From Riptortus pedestris (lineage: Eukaryota; Arthropoda; Insecta; Hemiptera; Alydidae), in NCBI GenBank assembly GCA_019009955.1, contig CM032232.1, positions 53,445,001 to 53,509,000 of the forward strand: DNA of 64,000 nt. The letters run 5' to 3'. The position numbers and the translations under genes are program-made. This document shows, piece by piece, positions 47,493 through 58,862 of this stretch. The number at the start of each line of letters is the position of its first letter. Within the stretch, counting starts at the first letter, position 1. The notes below the pieces were generated by a model that did not search any database, was not told the DNA's origin, and worked only from the letters and a program-made list of their open reading frames with translations.

Positions 47493-48129
47493 TAATTTAT
47501 TTTAGAACGGGTTTGATTTCGGCCGCCTCGTATTGGAGCTAGCAATTGCTGTCCAGTAGTATCATACCATCTGACAATAAAAGAAACAAATATTAAATGG
47601 AGTATCATTTTCGATTTTGATTTACGATGTATTGTATTATTTTATCTGACTAACAGATTGGTCCTCGCGAAGTAATTGAGTTCCATGGGTCAAGGTCTTT
47701 TCAATTGGACTGAATATATTTTAGTGTTCTCAGTTTAAGACGAAATTGTAGATTGTACCCTTCTAAGATATCTTATTATATTGTATATGGTGTTATAAGA
47801 CAATTCTCACTGATAGTCTTGAGGTGACTTTTCTTTGTTAAGCACCTAGAATTTGTGTAATATATTTCAGTTTTATCATTCAAATCACAATAATACCCGA
47901 GATCCGATACGTTCCTCAAATAAAACATTACTATCTTGAGATGAATGTCTCAATAAAGACAACTAGCAGAATGTTAAATAAAACTAAATTACCCAATAAT
48001 TGCGTTGAAACTTATAGAGTGAAGCAGGTAGAATTGCAATCGCTTAACATTTTGGTTTTTAGTTATAATATAACAGCCTATTGCTATTCTGACATGAGTA
48101 GGAGTGGGGGGGGGGGTTACTGATACCTG
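47493..48129. other. AT-rich; small H scrap at about 48060-48129
   Basis: The scrap reads ATATAACAGCCTATTGCTAT then ACATGAGTAGGAGTGGGG. No gene is seen; open frames at 47333-47608 and 47941-48123 overlap H sequence. Confidence 0.5.
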
Positions 48130-48955
48130 AGAAGTAAAAATCACAAAATTATTTACTATAACTAGTACTGTAATTTATAATGAATTAGGATAATTATTAT
48201 CTCAATCAATCAAATTTTAATAATCCATGAACTTAAGACGAGGGACACACCAGAACACGAATCTTGTATAATAAAGTCCTCTTGAAACCAATATTTGTTA
48301 TTTAAGCTTCAAATAAAGTGGTTTATTTTATAACAGAGCATTGTTTATGCAACATGAGTAGAAGTGGGGTTTTGCTGAAGGCTTAAAATTGAAAAATGCA
48401 AATATTTCGGTTAATATTCAAGATAGAGGAACAATGTACTTTAATATCTATCAACATTTAAAGGAAATTAAATTTGTAATATTATTATTATTTATTAACG
48501 TTCAATTTTTTTCTACAATGGCTAATTGGGACTGGTTATCAACAGGTTACCACCCTTCTCTAGCCAGGGCAGGACTAAGGCTTTTATTTAATGAATTCGG
48601 CACTAAATAAATTCCTATTACTCAGGCAAGGTTGATTTTCAATAAGATTGATATTAAATTTCCATCAAGATTGGTTTTAAACCATTTGTTGTGGAAATAT
48701 TTTGAATTTCCTATTTTCTTATCCCTGAATCCCTTAATCCTAGCCCGATTTAAGCCGTTTTTTGATCTTGAGTTTTACAAGGAACATTTAAATATCGAGT
48801 TTGGTAACGAACAAACGAAAAATCTGGCCGCTAAACGGGTCACATTTTCGTCATCTCCTTCGTGGGATCAACGGACATTTTAGGAAACTTTTCGAAAAAT
48901 GACGTCATGATTGCAACCTCGATAGCTGATTTTCCTCAAAGAAAATCTGCTAAAA
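48130..48955 (-). mobile_element. H30, HINE split by a SINE
   Basis: The 3' block as in H1 (ACTAGTACTGTAATTTATAA) and the core are interrupted at 48478-48630 by a SINE. The core then resumes and runs through TTTTCGTCATCTCCTTCGTG to TTCCTCAAAGAAAATCTGCT. The TA tract is lost. Confidence 0.75.
48478..48630 (-). mobile_element. SINE inserted in H30
   Basis: ATTATTATTATTTATTAACG tail, GGTTACCACCCTTCTCTAGC body and ACTAAATAAATTCCTATTAC; truncated before the tRNA head. Confidence 0.85.
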
Positions 48956-49767
48956 TCATTTTGTCATTACAGAAAAATACAACACGTTTTTACCCCACAG
49001 CTGAATTAAAGGCGATCAATATCGCACGTGTGGCATCCGTGGCTTTGAAATGTATCTATTGTTTCAAAATTTAGTTTATAGTATGGATTAAGTTTAGTAA
49101 ATTGTTTAATTTATAAGAAAATAATCGCTTACAGATCGCGGAATAAGATATTGATATCAATGAAAAGTGGAGTTTAGTGCTAAACGGATCAACAAACAAA
49201 AAGCTACATATAAGCTTAACAATATGGCCGGAGTTCAAAAAAAGAAATTTAAAATAAACACTCAGATATCCTACATTCCCTGGAACAATAAACATTAAGC
49301 CGAATATGTTTAGCCCAAATCTATCTTTATGTTTATTAGAACATATGCCTAATTTCAAGAATGGCTTTTGTTTTACAGAGAAATAAGTTTCAAACTACTG
49401 ATGAAGGTTTTACAAATTTCCTTATTTATATAATAACAGAAATTGGTTGTCGAGATATAGATCGTATTCCTTTATGAATGCCTATGCCATCTTGACTAAT
49501 CGATGTTATATTCTGTTCAAATAAATTTGTAATTTTCGTCACCACCTCTAATCTGAAGACAGTGTAAGAAAAGTATTTATAATATCACAATAATAATATT
49601 AAATTAGCTGTTAATAGGCTGTTACTTGAAACGTGAGCACTTGAATATCAGCTATTATGGGTCGAGTCGAAAATATTTATATAACCAATCTAGTTGCTGT
49701 AGGAGTTTTTTACAATTACCCCTTTATACGCTTTTCTTTACAAAAATGTGTTGTTTTATTGTATTTG
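48956..49767. other. No supported gene
   Basis: A 95-codon minus-strand frame at 49071-49358 is hydrophobic but AT-driven and unrecognised. Confidence 0.45.
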
Positions 49768-49945
49768 TTGTTATTTCTTAACGTCCACTTTGTCGTACTA
49801 AGACTAATTGGGGCAGGTTATCTACAGGTTACCACACTTTTCTAGCCAGAGGTGGATCAATGCCTTTATTTAATTAGTTGTCCCTAAAATTATTTTTATT
49901 GCCCATGTGAGAATCGGACGCAAGCCTCTAGTTTAACCAAGCAAT
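49768..49945 (-). mobile_element. tRNA-derived SINE
   Basis: TTGTTATTTCTTAACGTCCA, GGTTACCACACTTTTCTAGC, then CATGTGAGAATCGGACGCAA (B-box complement). The head is partly lost. Confidence 0.75.
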
Positions 49946-49968
49946 ATTAGACCTATTTTATTTTACAC

Positions 49969-50610
49969 GATGCCATTAAACTCTTTAAAAAAGACGTCAG
50001 CTTAAAATGGGAAGTGGAATGGCATCAGACACACACAAAACTACGAGAAATTAAAGACACTGTTCTTGAATGGCTGTCCAGTAATCGGGACAGTAGAAGA
50101 GAAGAAGTAGTCCTTGCTCGTTTGAGACATGGCTATTCAGGTATAACACACGGACACCTCATGACTAGGAGTGATGTATGTACACTGTGAAATACACAAC
50201 TAACTATCAAACACTTACTTACAGACTGCAGACTTATAACTGACAAGAAGTCACCCACCAACCTATCAGAACTACTACACGACTACAGCCCATACATTAC
50301 AAAAATCATGAAACACCTCAAAGACATACACATTTACAACCAGATTTAACATTAAATAACTAAATACTAGACTAGAATAATATCCATTGGAGAAAAAAAA
50401 ATAACCGTACTTTTACCTACCGCTGTAGATTTGTTAACCTTTTTTTCTAGTTTTTATTAGGTGGCTTTACCTAAACTATTTTAGTTTTATAGTAAGAAAA
50501 TGTGTGAATCGTTTAAATTGCGACACACCTAAATAAATAAATAAACATTTGACATTTTTATAAATAAATAAATAAATATTTAGCATTTAAATAAATAAAT
50601 ATTTTACATT
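49969..50610 (+). mobile_element. LINE-1: 3' end of a Jockey-like non-LTR retrotransposon
   Basis: The frame from 49969 to the stop at 50347-50349 (127 triplets) holds the C-terminal end of a LINE ORF2. It reads KLREIKDTVLEWLSSNRDSR, then REEVVLARLRHGYSGITHGHL, then LTIKHLLTDC. This is the RNase H tail and the zinc-knuckle-like segment typical of insect Jockey-type elements. One in-frame TGA (50188-50190) stands where a Cys codon is expected; otherwise there is no frameshift over the whole length. A 3' UTR and an (AAAT)n tail to about 50610 follow. Everything upstream (reverse transcriptase, endonuclease) is missing, so it is a dead 5'-truncated copy. Clade assignment is by motif memory only. 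Confidence 0.8.
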
Positions 50611-51662
50611 TTTATGTAATCTATCACGAGTTTGATTTAACCATTTAATGAATTCCAAATCCCACTTACGTTTCAAAACTTGTACAGATTAGAATAATTT
50701 TGTAGTGTGGAAAATTTCCTTACATTACACTTTCCCGGCGTGGAAGCATTTTTTAAATTCCTTCCTTACTCTCTAAATGTTTGGTTGTCTCTTATGCCTT
50801 GGTGGCTAGCTGGTAAAGCGGTGTAAATATATTGGAAAGCAAAGAGGTTGAAGAAAACGACAGTGAAGTACGACTGTATTCAAGGAGAGGGCGTTGCTCT
50901 TGCCTTATTTAAAGAGCCGGCTCTCCCATTTCCCTTTTTATATGGAATCTCGCTGCTTCATGTTGCATTTATGTTATTATGGTGAAATCGTCCTTGCAAC
51001 TTCTAGTCATGCCTTATACATTTATGAAAAATTAATCTCAGGTAGTACCTGTCTAATAAATAAGACACTAATTTTTTTTCTGTACAGTAAATGTCAAATA
51101 ATATTAGCACATGTTCCTAGCCTACATAAAGTATGGTCTACTTAATGAATTTTTATTTTTATGGATTACTGAGCGTATTGCCCATCGTTGAAGAGTTGTA
51201 GTAGTAAGAAGAGTAATTGAATTGCTTTCCGTGGAAATATAACGATTGCATACAAAAACTCATTCTGTCATATTCCTCAATACAACATAAATGCCCTACA
51301 ACATAAACAGTAAATGTGAACTCATTCATTTGTTTTACCTGAGGTTTAAGCAGTAAGACGAATTTTTGTTTGGAATTGCTGTTATCCGGAAATTAATTGA
51401 TGCAATAATGGCTTCACATTCAAATATAAATATTGGATTTTTCGGAAGCACCAAATCATCCATTTATCGCCATCATATTTATATTTTTAAGCTTGAAGCG
51501 TGGAATGCCTGTTGGACGAAGACAGGCGAATTTATTATCGTTCTTTGGATCAAATAAATCTAGTTTCCCCATCCGATAGGAGAGAAAATAAGATAAACAT
51601 TTATTCATCAAATCCATTGCAATAAAATGGTCGGTTGAATATGAATTATGTTTATATTGGGG
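50611..51662. other. No supported gene
   Basis: The open frames at 50894-51145 and 51366-51557 show no recognised motif. Confidence 0.45.
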
Positions 51663-51872
51663 TTAGCCATGTGAGTTAAAGCGTTGACCTTAATCTCAAA
51701 TGGTCAACCTATTGCGATGAGTTCGATTCTCGCCTGGGCAAAGGAAATTATTTAGTGACGAAATCCATTAAATAACATCCATAGTCCCACCCTGGTTAGA
51801 AAAGGGTAGTAATTTGTTGATAACCCGTCCCAATTAGCCTTAATTGCAAAACGTGGACAATAATATTATATT
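51663..51872 (+). mobile_element. tRNA-derived SINE, best head
   Basis: GTTAGCCATGTGAGTTAAAG (A-box region) and GAGTTCGATTCTCGCCTGGG (B box), then the body (CCATAGTCCCACCCTGGTTA, AACCCGTCCCAATTAGCC) and the AACGTGGACAATAATATTAT tail. It resembles a long-arm (Leu/Ser-like) tRNA, by eye. Confidence 0.85.
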
Positions 51873-52170
51873 TATATTATGGATTACAGTTTTTGTTATT
51901 TCAAGCGACACACATGGTTATTGTTCTAGTGAACAGGATATCCATTTGTCCTCAAAGACATGCAGCGATTTCCAAGGTGTCCATACGAATTTCCATGGCC
52001 CAATAAAAAAATGGAAAAGTATATTCCAACCGAGGCAGGAATTCTTGGAAAACCATCAAAGTAGCCTGCATAAGCGTTATATATTTGACATTTCCCAGTG
52101 TGACCATGTTGACTTCAGCTTTAATGTTCTTCAGACTTCTTCCATTGACATACTGTTAATCAGAAATTAG
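51844..52170 (+). other. Unassigned 108-codon open frame
   Basis: Starts inside the SINE tail with a hydrophobic N-terminus (NIIFILWITVFVISS), then a polar part with three Cys. A GATTACAG acceptor-like site sits at about 51887, so a real exon could start there. I recognise no domain. The SINE origin of the start and the absence of a splice partner argue against a gene. Confidence 0.2.
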
Positions 52171-52544
52171 TCAAGGAGGAATGTCAGAGACAAGATCAGA
52201 GTAGAACTTAATATAAACCTTCTGAAAATTGCATACTCCACCGCGTGTCAAAAGGAACGTACTAATTTAATAAAAACATTAATTAATGTTAGATGAACTA
52301 TTTACGTGGCCCTCCGTCAGGTGAATTAAAATAAAATTAAAAAAACAGCTTTGCCAACGTTTTGGGTAAATGTATTCTCTTTTTCAAGGCTAGGCGTTTT
52401 ATTGAAATACTGTCAAGAGAAAGGGCATGTATTGGACCGATATAAACTAACTTCTCAAATTGATATTTTTTTCGTACTTAATTAAGCTCTGAAGAAATGG
52501 TTTAAAAGGAAGTGCAATAAAAAATAAATAAAGACATAATAATT
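52171..52544. other. No recognised feature
   Basis: AT-rich spacer; nothing recognised. Confidence 0.5.
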
Positions 52545-53807
52545 AATTATAATACCTGCTCGAAGGGTCACAATTTTTGTTCGATCGTTAACAAACTCGA
52601 TATACTATATATTATCGTTTCAGGTAAACCTTAACATAAAGTTCGTTTACGGCTGATATTGGACAAAGAAGAGTTGAGTTTTGAAGAGAAAAAACGAAAA
52701 TTAAAATTATTCTGTTATTATGAACCGAAAAATTATGTATAACCATTTATCTTGTTATAAATGAGTTTTCTGTATCTAGAGTATTAACCGAAATATTTGC
52801 ATTTTTTACTTTACAATATTTATAACACATATTTAGTCATTGATCATTAACAGTAACCCAATATATCATGGAACTTCTTATTCCACGCTTAAATAGAAAA
52901 TATTGTTAGATGACGTGAGATACACGCAAATACACTGTGTGATAACGTCATATTATCTTAGATATTATCTGTTTCATTAGAAAATCATTGTCGTTAACGG
53001 CAAAAATCGGAACAGGCATTGGGGAGTTTCGATTATTCAAAATGTCTACTTTATTATGAGTCAGATTGAACAATATTGTAGAATCAATCTTGTTATACTA
53101 TAAATGGTCGATTGTTATTATTGTACTAAAGTCCGTCACGGAGGGGCTGCGTAAACTAAGCAGATTTCCTATGTGAAGTTTAGCAATAGAGAAATCTGCA
53201 TAACGGTAACACAACGTACACTTATTTACAATAAGTAAAAACAAACGGTAATGAGAAATTTTTCAGTTAATTTTAATAAATTCCCAACTGAAACGGATTC
53301 AGAATTGTAAGAATAATTTATATTTTAATATCTCAAATTTTAGTAGTCCAAGAACTAAAGAAGGGGGGGGGCAGATAAACAGAACGTATTTGCATAAATC
53401 TCACAAAGTAAAGAAGGTTAGGTAAGGTTAAAAACGACAGGTTAGGTTAGAAGCTTCCGCCAGAGCCGACTTACGAAAACGGCCGAACTAACCCGGACTT
53501 CACCGGACCACAGACTTCATAAAAATGCAAATATCTCGGTTAATATTCAAGATAGAGAATAAGTGTATATAACAATATTTATAGTAAATGTAATTTACAA
53601 TAAGATTGATTTTATACAATGTTTCGATCCGACACATAATAACAGAGATATTTCGAATTTTCGAAAATCCCCTCCTCTAAACCCCCCCCCCTCTCCCTCG
53701 ATTTCAGCCATTAACGAATTTAATCTGTCTTTTTACATAAAACGGTTAAATATCGAGTTTCGTAACGATCAAACAAAAATTGCGACCGCTAGAGCGTTAA
53801 CAGACAA

Positions 53808-53872
<65 letters not shown>

Positions 53873-54188
53873 CTTTTGAACGGACCTCATTTTCGTCATC
53901 TCCTGGGAAGGATCGATGGACATTTGAAGAAATTTTTCTAAACTCGCGTCATGAGTACGACCTCAATAGCTGATTTCCTTAAGAGAAATCTGCTAATAAG
54001 ATTTTTCATAACTCAAAAATTAGAATTATTTGTTCTTACTTGTTTTTAGTATACAGTAGCCCTCCTCTACAACTCATCGGATTTTTACTTTGACTTAGAG
54101 AATATATAATGAGTCTAAATCCCTGGTGTGCCACCCCAGTAGGTGGGAAATCTGCTAAATTCACGCCGCCTCCGCTTGACGGGCCTCA
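52545..54188 (+). mobile_element. H31, HINE (H4-type) interrupted by H32
   Basis: Two core modules (GATCGTTAACAAACTCGATA at about 52583; GTCGTTAACGGCAAAAATCG at about 52991). It is broken at 53126 and resumes at 53999 (TTTTTCATAACTCAAAAATT) to GTGGGAAATCTGCTAAATTC and a decayed hairpin. The 5' terminus is not seen. Confidence 0.7.
53127..53998 (-). mobile_element. H32, HINE nested in H31
   Basis: Complete reverse copy: AAAGTCCGTCACGGAGGGGC, the 3' block with GGTTAGG-type motifs shared with H22, full core, long TA tract (about 53810-53870), 5' block and GATTTCCTTAAGAGAAATCT. Confidence 0.85.
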
Positions 54189-55772
54189 TATTCCTGAGTG
54201 AGTCAGTCGGCGTTTGGGTTGGGAAGAACATGATCCTCGAGACGTGAGTCTAGACGAGAGGGCAGACGTTGCCTTGACCCCTTTCTTCCTTCTACCTGTT
54301 GATTTCCGGAACCTGGTTCCGCCCAGTGTCTACTCGCTAGGTGTGCGTGGCCATTCAGTGGGATCAACTCTATGAATTACTAACTGGCATCTACATTCGA
54401 TGGATCTATTTGATGCAAAGAATTTATTTCCTGCTAAATCGAAAGCCCATCAGTATTGAGGTAAACAAAAACAGAAATACAGCAAAAAGAAGAATATATA
54501 GAAAGGAATTGTATTATTTTATTACTATAGTGTAATACTACTTTATTACAAAACATTCGGCCTCAAGCAGCTAATAAATTGGGAATCGATTTATAATAGC
54601 AACAAAACATTAAAAAAATAAATGATACATATATAAAACTCAAAGGTTTGTTTAAATCTCAGGTAAGAAAAGAAAGGCCTCTTTCCTTCAAATTTATTTA
54701 TTCCTTGCGACAGAGCGCTTTCAGGACATACGTTCCCTAATCAGTGCCCTGCTGGCAAACATTTACCATTAAAATCGTAATATAAGCTGGCATTGAACTA
54801 AAAAGGACAAGAATTACAATTAGAACATAAATTATTAAGAAAAAATACAAATTAGTGCCCCAGTGAATATATACAGATAATGTTTTGTTTGTTTCGTAAG
54901 GTTTTAGTGCGGAAAGCTACTAGGCTATCATCGCCCTGTAATATCTATAACCCTCATTTTGGTACCTGCATTTTGAGAGTAAACTGTGTTTATGTAAATT
55001 TTCAATATTGAAATATTTGTAAATTTGTATTGTAATCATATCCTCATCAATATCGTTATTTTAACAATATAAACGAGGATACAAAAAACGTATTTATCTA
55101 TATATACAGGTAATATATGGAGAAAATTATTTTTAAAAACTTACCAGTAGTATATGTACAAAATTTAAAGAAATGGTCAAAATAAATAAACATATAATCA
55201 AAAATGAATATTTACAGCTTAAATGTATAAAATAAATAATAAAAAACTGAATAGTCAAATTCAATTTTTTTTAAAAACCACATGAGAAGGAACACGCAAC
55301 TATTTATTTAAATTTTGTACATATGCTATTGGTAAGTTTTTAATTTTAATTTAATCTGTAAAAATATTTTACCTGTAAATATTCACTGGGATAATTTTTA
55401 TTAAAATTTAATGTTTTATGTTCCATGCAAATGCCTCAGAAGATATCTATAAACTTTTGGTTTTGTGAGCCAAGAATCTCAACAAGCTACAATAGAACAG
55501 AGTTAGCTAATTACTCTGATTTCTTATCATCACATTTTTCACTTGTATGGTGTTAGTGCAGAATGCAAATAATTTTAACGCGTTTCATTCACCGAATGTT
55601 AAGATGATGCTATCGTTGATTCCATGATGGATAATTAACTTCCAGTACCCATTCCATGTATTATACTTAAAACTATAATATAACTGTAAATTAAAGGGGA
55701 ACGGGGATATTTAAAGCTTGTGTAGTTCCAATCATTACATTTCTACGGGAAACCATTGTTATTTCAATTTAT
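54189..55772. other. No supported gene; GC-richer patch at 54190-54350
   Basis: The patch has TCAGTC and GTGAGT motifs but no readable exon. The rest is AT-rich. Confidence 0.4.
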
Positions 55773-55842
55773 TAGAGTCCCACCTGGGTAAAGGAATTAT
55801 GAGATGTAACTCATCAAATAAAACCCTTAGTCCCACCTTTAT
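55773..55842 (+). mobile_element. SINE fragment
   Basis: AGAGTCCCACCTGGGTAAAG, ACTCATCAAATAAAACCCTT, AGTCCCACCTTT. Confidence 0.6.
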
Positions 55843-55911
55843 TATTATGTATCATAATGAATTGTAAAGAGCCACAAAAGTGTTTCTGATTAACCTGAAT
55901 TGAATTAAATG

Positions 55912-56068
55912 ATTTATAAACGTCCACTTTTTGCAACTAAGGTTAATTGCGACCTGTAGGTAGGTAGGGACCTGCTACCTACAGATTACCACCCTTTTCT
56001 TGCTAAGGTGGGACTAAGGGTTTTATTTAATGAGTTCCGTCAATAAATTCCTTTACCCAGGCGGGATT
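55912..56068 (-). mobile_element. SINE, tail-to-tail with the preceding fragment
   Basis: AACGTCCACTTTTTGCAACT, ATTACCACCCTTTTCTTGCT and AATAAATTCCTTTACCCAGG. It includes a local duplication (GACCTGTAGGTAGGTAGGGA then CCTGCTACCTACAG). Confidence 0.75.
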
Positions 56069-57262
56069 GTAAGGAATTGAAATATTAGTGGTTTCCCGTA
56101 GAAATGTAATGACTGGATCAACACAGGCATTAAATAACCCCGGTTTGCATATAATTTACAGTCATATTATATAAATATAATACATTATTACAGTATGATA
56201 AGTATAATGCATGGAGTGGGTACATGAATGGGTATTAACCAGCTGAAAATAAAAATAATTTAATTCAATTCATTAACGAATAACAGACTTTAAACATACA
56301 TTCGTATAACAGCCACGCTTTACTACACGGGTATAACTACTAAATGACTACATATTTACCGTACGTTTTTAAGTGTATTTGTGCTAGGTGAGGGAATCAT
56401 TTAAAGCAAAGGTTAGTCCATTCTTTGCGTTTCCATAGAAAACTATATCACGACGAGTAACAGAGCTAGTCATAAATAAATGACTTGTTCATCTTGACTT
56501 AGAAGGATTTCTTCTCAGGAGGAACTCGTTGATTGAAACTTATTGACTAATAATATACATCTTGAGCCGTAGCTTGACCATTGTTACACGCATCTCAAGA
56601 ACCCGCCTAGAATTACTAATGGTAATTGAATAATGACTAATTTCTAATGCATCGACTGTGGCTGTATAGTGGGTGCAGGCCATTGGGGCTGCATACAAAA
56701 CCTATCTCAAATAGAGTTAGTATTCACCTTTACAGCACAACTCATTATACTACACGCGTCAACCTTTTCCTTCAAAAAGTAGGAATTAGTTCCTACCATA
56801 TTATAAAAATAATTATAATCATTGGTACAACATACAATAAGAACATCATAAACATTAACTTCTAACTTTCATGAAAATTTACCAGTTATTTTAATGAACT
56901 GTTTACTAACAGCTATTTTTTAAATAAACGAAATTCAATTTTGATATGGAAACATATGAATGAAACCAATTAGAACATTCATATATATACATTTAGGGGT
57001 GTAAACAGGTAGTACATTATATATTTTGTACTTTATTATTCATGGATGGAGTATGAAATTGCGCAGTCTTCCAAGACTAGTATATTTACGTTATTCACCC
57101 CCCCCCCAAAAATATAATAAATAAGGTACATTTTAAATGAAATTTATATTATTTAGATAAAAAAAGAACCAAGCTCTCGTCATTTAAATTATAATAGATT
57201 AAATAACATGATTACAGATGTATAATACATTAAATTTACTCTTAACATTGTACTTTGGTTTT
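56069..57262. other. No recognised feature
   Basis: AT-rich; open frames at 56647 and 57218 are unsupported. Confidence 0.5.
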
Positions 57263-57600
57263 GGGGAAGATTTAAGAAATGTTTGCGAAATTTCGTGGTA
57301 TGACTTTAATAGCTCGTTTTTCGGAGTAAAAACCGCTAACAACGTTAACGTATTTCATTATCCGTTAGGCGTAGGAACAAATTACAGGGAACAAATGTTG
57401 TAATAAATATAATTTTAAACTAGTTTTGTTGTATAACATTTTTTGTTGTGACTTATAATAACGGAGATATTTTATACATTTGATTTTAGTCCCTTTAAAC
57501 CCCCCGCCACTAAACCGACTCAGTCAAGTGAAAAAAGTCGACCGTGTTATCCAGGTAAAACTTTAAACATGAAGTTTGGTTTCAATATCTCGCGAGCGAA
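57263..57600 (-). mobile_element. H33, very diverged HINE
   Basis: A 5'-block-like part (57263-57340) and a core-like part with ACTTATAATAACGGAGATAT and AAACCCCCCGCCACTAAACC (57395-57600). The order is rearranged and no termini are seen. Confidence 0.45.
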
Positions 57601-58767
57601 CAAACTAACAATTCGTCTTATTTCGTTTATTTTCGTATTAATAATTTAAAACTAATGTAACTGTATTTACGTGAATTTCAATATAAAATAAATTCATAAC
57701 AATTTTCACTTTTTAGTTTTTTGTGTTGCCTTGAAGAAGTACACCTACAGTGTTCGAAGGTGTCAGCGTCAGAAAAAGGGCGTACCCCTGGATCGAGTAC
57801 CTATCTTTATTAAAGGTTACGCGACTTAAGACTTTAAATTAATTAAGAACCACGCGTAAAAAAGAAATTAAGTCGGTATATTAAGTATATCTGTTGAAGA
57901 CAAATTGAGCTAACGTTAAAGAAGTGATAACATGGGGGAAAAGTGAGGCTCACTTTAAGGCTTCCTCGAGAAGAGATGCTTGGATTTTTTTTGTGGGTTC
58001 GGATGGAGGCAGGCGCTATAAATTCAGGGGAAGGAGTCTCTTTAATTGTGTGTCTCGAGCTAGGTACAATCTCGGGGGAAAATAAAGAAAAATAAAAACA
58101 TTCGAAAAAAAAAAGTAATGAACTCAGAGGAGAGTGACTGGGATCTTCCTGTTTTAATTCTATATACCAGCCTTTAGATTTTTGAGGGGCTGGAGAAAAC
58201 TAAGCAGATTTCCCAGCTGTTTCAAGACAGATAATGTCATGACATATGTTATTATCGATTCTTCCCTTAGTCTGGATCCTATGTTAACAAAACTTGAAAT
58301 TTAAGCTTGGTTGTTCTGAGAAACGACATCCAAAAATTTAATATCGTAGTAATAGGAGAAGAGGATCATCGAATACTGAAAACACAGAAGTACATAGGTA
58401 TAACCTGGTTAATAATTAAGGCGGAAATTTACAGAAGGAGTATTTTATGACATTACTTTTTTAATTAATTCAGTTATTTAATACTTGTGTAGGTAATCTT
58501 TAATTTCCTAGGAAACATCAGCAATGAATACAATGATAGAAGAGCTGAAGTCGTTAGAAGAAAAACACTTGTTTTAGCTCTAGATTATTTTTACCAATAT
58601 GCATAAAAGCATGGATACCAAAAAATGTTTACTGAGTCTTTCGCTTGTAGCGAACTGCTTTACGAAAACGAAACTGATTATAACATTTACGACCGTCATT
58701 ATAGTTACTAATAGTCGGCGCTAATAACCTAGTAGTTGAGTGCCTAACTCAAACTCTAATATAACCT
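57601..58767. other. No gene; possible H 3' scrap (H34) at 58175-58235
   Basis: GGGGCTGGAGAAAACTAAGC then AGATTTCCCAGCTG is a plausible decayed H 3' end on the minus strand. A GC-richer patch at 57950-58080 is unrecognised. Confidence 0.4.
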
Positions 58768-58862
58768 ATAACCTGGGTAGAAAAAGGTAGTAACCTGTAG
58801 TTAAACCACCCCAATTAGATTTATTAGCAAAAAGTGAACATAAATAAATAATAATGATAATA
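58768..58862 (+). mobile_element. SINE 3' fragment
   Basis: ACCTGGGTAGAAAAAGGTAG, AACCACCCCAATTAGATTTA, then GTGAACATAAATAAATAATA. Confidence 0.7.

Noticed and set aside
51663..51760. A functional tRNA gene
   Set aside because: A- and B-box-like motifs are present, but the sequence is fused to a body and tail repeated about a dozen times in the window, so it is a SINE head.
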